Below, one piece after another: positions 60,941-64,000 of a DNA stretch of 64,000 nucleotides. Source of the stretch: Sinonovacula constricta (taxonomy: Eukaryota > Mollusca > Bivalvia > Cardiida > Solecurtidae); NCBI GenBank assembly GCA_007844125.1, contig CM017572.1:46151396-46215395 (forward strand). The letters are read 5' to 3'. The position numbers were made by a program, and so were the translations under genes. The notes beneath the pieces were generated by a model. The model did not search any database and was not told where the DNA came from. It was given only the letters and a program-made list of their open reading frames with translations. Positions within the stretch are counted from its first letter, which is position 1, and each line of letters opens with the position of its first letter.

Positions 60941-60974
60941 GAACGTTCATTTGTCGTATGTTTTCAGCCTGTCT

Positions 60975-61080
60975 CCGAAAGTTACCTTGTATACCAACTG
61001 TAATGTCATTTGTGCGCCATCCAATTGTATCGTAAACCTTCCATTCTTCATATAGATTTTGTCGTTGAAAGTGACAAAAC
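60975..61080 (-). other. candidate internal exon, very weak
   Basis: The minus strand has a T-rich tract (TTCTTTTTTTTTCTG), then an open stretch reading VTFNDKIYMKNGRF and TIQLDGAQMTLQLVYK, ending at a donor-like TACAAG/GTAACT. G+C is above background. No AG acceptor is well placed after the T-rich tract, which weakens the idea. No family is recognised. Confidence 0.12.
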
Positions 61081-61139
61081 AGAAAAAAAAAGAATATAAA
61101 TTCTTACTGACATTTACGAAAAAAAAAGCCTTCAACTTT

Positions 61140-61995
61140 TCCCGAAGACACTATATTATTGTTTTCGCTTCCAGTGTTGACAGTCTCAGCGGAGAGTTAC
61201 AGTATATGTGTGATAGATATATCTGTGGTAGCAAACCTTCAGTCAACACACTCTGAGTGAAAATTGTCACATATAAAATACGGTTAAGACATTCGCGCAT
61301 GGCAGCCTATTGCTAAAATCACAATAAATTAAAGGCTATATTTGAGACTAGTGATTGCTACAGTAAACCTATCGTCCCTAAACACATTGCGACATTGATC
61401 CGTACAAAAAGATGCCACTTTTTCTACGAATAATAAGTTGATGAATGTGTTAAGTTGTAAAATTTAATCCTTTCGTGAAGTTTAAATGTCAATACTTTTA
61501 AGCGAAACGGAGTATTCTGCTAGTAATATAGATAGTTTAATTGATTTACACTGTATTTCAATTCTGGTCATTGAAAGGACCTTTTTAAAACATTTTATGA
61601 GTACAGTATTTGGTTAGAGGTTATTTACAGATTTACACAACCTCGTTACAAAAGGAGATTTTATCCTTGTAGTTGCTACGCTTATTCTGCAAAAATCCAC
61701 TTAAGTATCTATTTAAGTTATCCATTTTATTTACTTGGAATTGCTTTGGTATACGTTAAGCTGCATAAGTATAACATATTTGAACTAGAAAAATAATGAG
61801 GGCAGCATATATTTGACTTTTAAAATGTTATCCATTAAGGGATCTGTTTAAGGCTTTAGAGCTATTCTCCGGATGTTACTGGCTTAAAAAATATTAGCAT
61901 GGGCTTTCTTATTTATATTTAGAGTGTTTATTAAAGAGACATAAAATAATACCTAAGATAATTCATATTTTGATTTGAAGAAAGAATATATCCAT
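61140..61995. other. AT-rich spacer
   Basis: No gene or repeat is recognised. Confidence 0.5.
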
Positions 61996-62001
61996 TAACC
62001 A

Positions 62002-62560
62002 AAACGATCGGGATAAAAGCGGTCTGCAACTTTGTCTCATTTCCAGCGACAGGTAATCACAAATAATGGGAGAGCATTATGCAGAATCACAAGACACTTT
62101 GCCAGCGATAGAGATGGAAGGTAAGAAGGTTAAGCGAGTCAGTCGTTACTCACAATATGTTGACCCGACAGACGCTTCATTGATCGACAGAATCATTTCC
62201 CTTCCTGAGATAAGATGCTCAATATTCATCAATAAACATTCTTAGTTGGGCTGTTTTTCATCACAAAAGAACAGATAATTGAAAAAACATGCCGAGCCTG
62301 CGCCGTTGTGTTTTAATATGGATGTTTTACGAAGCAGCGATGTCATAAATAAAGAATATTATACGAACTCAACCTAGCCTAGCAAGTATTAAGTCGCAGT
62401 GATCATTAGTTCATTCTGGCTGCTAGATCTTTTATGGTAGCTAATCACCTTACGTGGCTGCAGAGCCTGGCGCGGTGAAGCACCGTGTATCAAGAGGAAG
62501 GTATAGAGGGTCTTGTCGAATCATGGTAACTGACACAGGAACCTCCAGTATTCGGTGACT
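62002..62560 (+). repeat. segment G, copy 3
   Basis: AACGATCGGGATAAAAGCGG, TCTCATTTCCAGCGACAGGT, AATCACAAATAATGGGAGAG, the 87-bp core from 62114, and then a tail (GTGTTTTAATATGGATGTTT, ACGAAGCAGCGATGTCATAA, ATAAAG, ACCTAGCCTAGCAAGTATTA) follow copy 2. Similarity fades near TCCAGTATTCGGTGA at 62.55 kb. Confidence 0.65.
62066..62245 (+). CDS. hypothetical 59-residue ORF in segment G
   Basis: The function is not recognised. It starts MGEHYAESQDTLPAIEMEG and contains KVKRVSRYSQYVDPTDASL and DRIIS. A 1-bp deletion relative to copy 2 then leads into a different frame and a TAG at 62243-62245. The start lies in another frame at the nucleotide level than that of copy 2, but a 5-bp gap brings the core back into the same frame. 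This is either coincidence or a sign that the core frame was once maintained. There is no signal peptide or membrane segment. Confidence 0.2.
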   Translation: MGEHYAESQDTLPAIEMEGKKVKRVSRYSQYVDPTDASLIDRIISLPEIRCSIFINKHS

Positions 62561-62564
62561 TTCG

Positions 62565-63060
62565 ACAAAGTTGAGGAACAGCTGGTTAACACAAACACGC
62601 CGACAAAAGTTAAAATTACTATACACAACCATTGTAGATCCAGAATCGTCACAATATGGTGTAAAGATTTAATCGTATATCTATCTCATTTAGATGTTTA
62701 GATTTTGGTCGTAGTCGCAGGATACGTGTCTAAGATAAAAAACAGTGGGCTGGTAAGGCAACTATTTCAAATTAATTTTAAATTGCACGATGATATTTTA
62801 TTAACAAACGCGGGTTCCGATTACTTTTCCAGTATTAATTATTGTGAAAATGTTCTTGTGAGAAGATTTGTATCTTATATAAGAAGGATAAATCACAGTA
62901 AAACTTCCTCTTCCTTTGGTCTTAACGGCCTTAATTGTGCCGCTGGAATTGTTTTAAACATTAACACAACAAACCGTTTACTACATACCAATTCGTTTGA
63001 ATTAACCCTGAACGTTATATCGATATACCAGAATCTCGCTGAACATAAGATGTTTAGGTG
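62565..63060. other. spacer with an unassigned 123-codon frame
   Basis: The frame 62705-63076 begins at a GTG-type codon and reads SGLVRQLFQINFKLHDDILL, NYCENVLVRRFVSYIRRINH and SSSFGLNGLNCAAGIVLNIN before entering the minisatellite. It is the longest frame here not made of repeats. I do not recognise it, and it may be chance or a decayed exon. Confidence 0.2.
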
Positions 63061-63065
63061 GAAGA

Positions 63066-63630
63066 TGTGGCCATGATGAAGTGACCATGATGATGTGGCC
63101 ATGATGAAGTGGCCATGATGATGTGGCCATGATGATGTGGCCATGATGAAGTGAACATGATGATGTGGCCATGATGATGTGGCCATGATGGAGTGAACAT
63201 GATGATGTGGCCATGATGATGTGGCCATGATGAAGTGGCCATGATGAAGTGAACATGATGAATGGCCATGATGATGTGGCTATGATGAAGCGAACATGAT
63301 GATGTGGCCATGATGATGTGGCCATGATGATGTGGCCATGATGAAGTGGCCATGATGATGTGGCCATGATAATGTGGCCATGATGAAGTGAACATGATGA
63401 AGTGGCCATGATGATGTGGCCATGATGAAGTGAACATGATGATGTGGCCATGATGATGTGGCCATGATGAAGTGGCCATGATGATGTGGCCATGATGATG
63501 TGGCCATGATGATGTGGCCATGATGAAGTGGCCATGATGATGTGGCCATGATGATGTGGCCATGATGATGTGGCCATGATGATGTGGCCATGATGAAGTG
63601 GCCATGATGATGTGGCCATGATGAAGTGGC
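63066..63630. repeat. 14-bp minisatellite, about 40 units
   Basis: Units of TGTGGCCATGATGA or AGTGGCCATGATGA, with AGTGAACATGATGA variants. The period is not a multiple of three, so each minus-strand frame cycles through the same 14-residue pattern (MATSSWPHHHGHII). None contains a stop, giving overlapping frames of 103-215 codons. These are by-products of the repeat. Confidence 0.97.
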
Positions 63631-64000
63631 AATGTCCTTCTATCCTCAATCAGAAACAGATTCTCCTTGATAAAGGCGTGGTCCAGCTGTAAAATCGCTT
63701 TAGACTTCTTAGTGGATAAAAGATTCGTTAAGTTATTGTGTTAAGTAATAGACGTATCATAAATCTCTCCCCCAAAATATAACTACATAACCTAAAATGG
63801 AATGTGAAATAAATAATTTAGCTCGGGAGAAACTGTGCTTACATTTTATGGAGGCTTGTTAATTGTTAATTGGCTAGATTATATGCAATTATATGCGATT
63901 ATTTCGTCATTTTATACTCATTTAGGCATTCTTTACGGAAACATGAGTAAGAGCATTGTCAGATTACGCATATGACACTAACAATTGCATTGCTATAGCA
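63631..64000. other. AT-rich end of window
   Basis: No gene or repeat is recognised. Confidence 0.5.

Noticed and set aside
63002..63649. Overlapping minus-strand frames of 103-215 codons rich in His, Trp and Ser
   Set aside because: They arise from the 14-bp minisatellite and occur in all three phases.

Overview
The window reads as non-coding or gene-poor nuclear DNA of an animal. It is AT-rich (roughly one third G+C by eye), has no long non-repetitive open reading frame, and carries simple repeats, minisatellites, a tRNA-derived SINE, a truncated non-LTR retrotransposon and a decayed mariner element. A mollusc, most likely a bivalve, is my best guess from the style of the SINE and LINE 3' ends (tails of the ...AATAAACAAACAAAC and TGTATTC-repeat kind). 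That is an inference from general knowledge, not a database match. No host protein-coding gene could be identified with confidence. Only weak candidate exons and promoter-like spots are offered.

Layout. 1-6.1 kb: unremarkable AT-rich DNA. 6-30 kb: several unrelated 150-300 bp segments (here called D, A, B, C, F and E) recur in the same order. D is at 6.2, 13.1 and 19.3 kb; A at 6.7, 20.4 and 27.2; B at 8.2, 16.4 and 28.5; C at 9.5, 17.1 and 29.4; E at 12.5 and 19.0; F at 11.8 and 18.05. The simplest reading is an old, eroded tandem array with a period of about 6-7 kb. A SINE copy (23.4-23.7 kb) and a 12-bp minisatellite (25.8 kb) lie inside it. 32.5-33.6 kb: a complete but internally deleted mariner element with matching inverted repeats and a TA target duplication. 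35-63 kb: a second set of recurring segments, H (35.0, 43.1, 58.7 kb) and G (40.3, 52.9, 62.0 kb), mixed with further F copies, two of them inverted. G contains a conserved 87-bp core readable in one frame in two copies. A 5'-truncated LINE (36.88-37.80 kb) sits inside an F copy, and unoccupied F copies elsewhere give its insertion site.

Tandem repeats are prominent in the right half: a 15-bp array at 46.5 kb, a 44-bp satellite with a five-unit higher-order period at 51.4-51.95 kb, (TC)40 at 54.1 kb, a 2-kb array of 15-bp units at 56.6-58.7 kb and a 14-bp array at 63.07-63.63 kb. The two last arrays are free of stops in several frames and give spurious long ORFs.

Nothing here resembles an operon or a set of cooperating genes. 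The story of the region is duplication, transposition and repeat expansion. All alignments between segments were made by eye.
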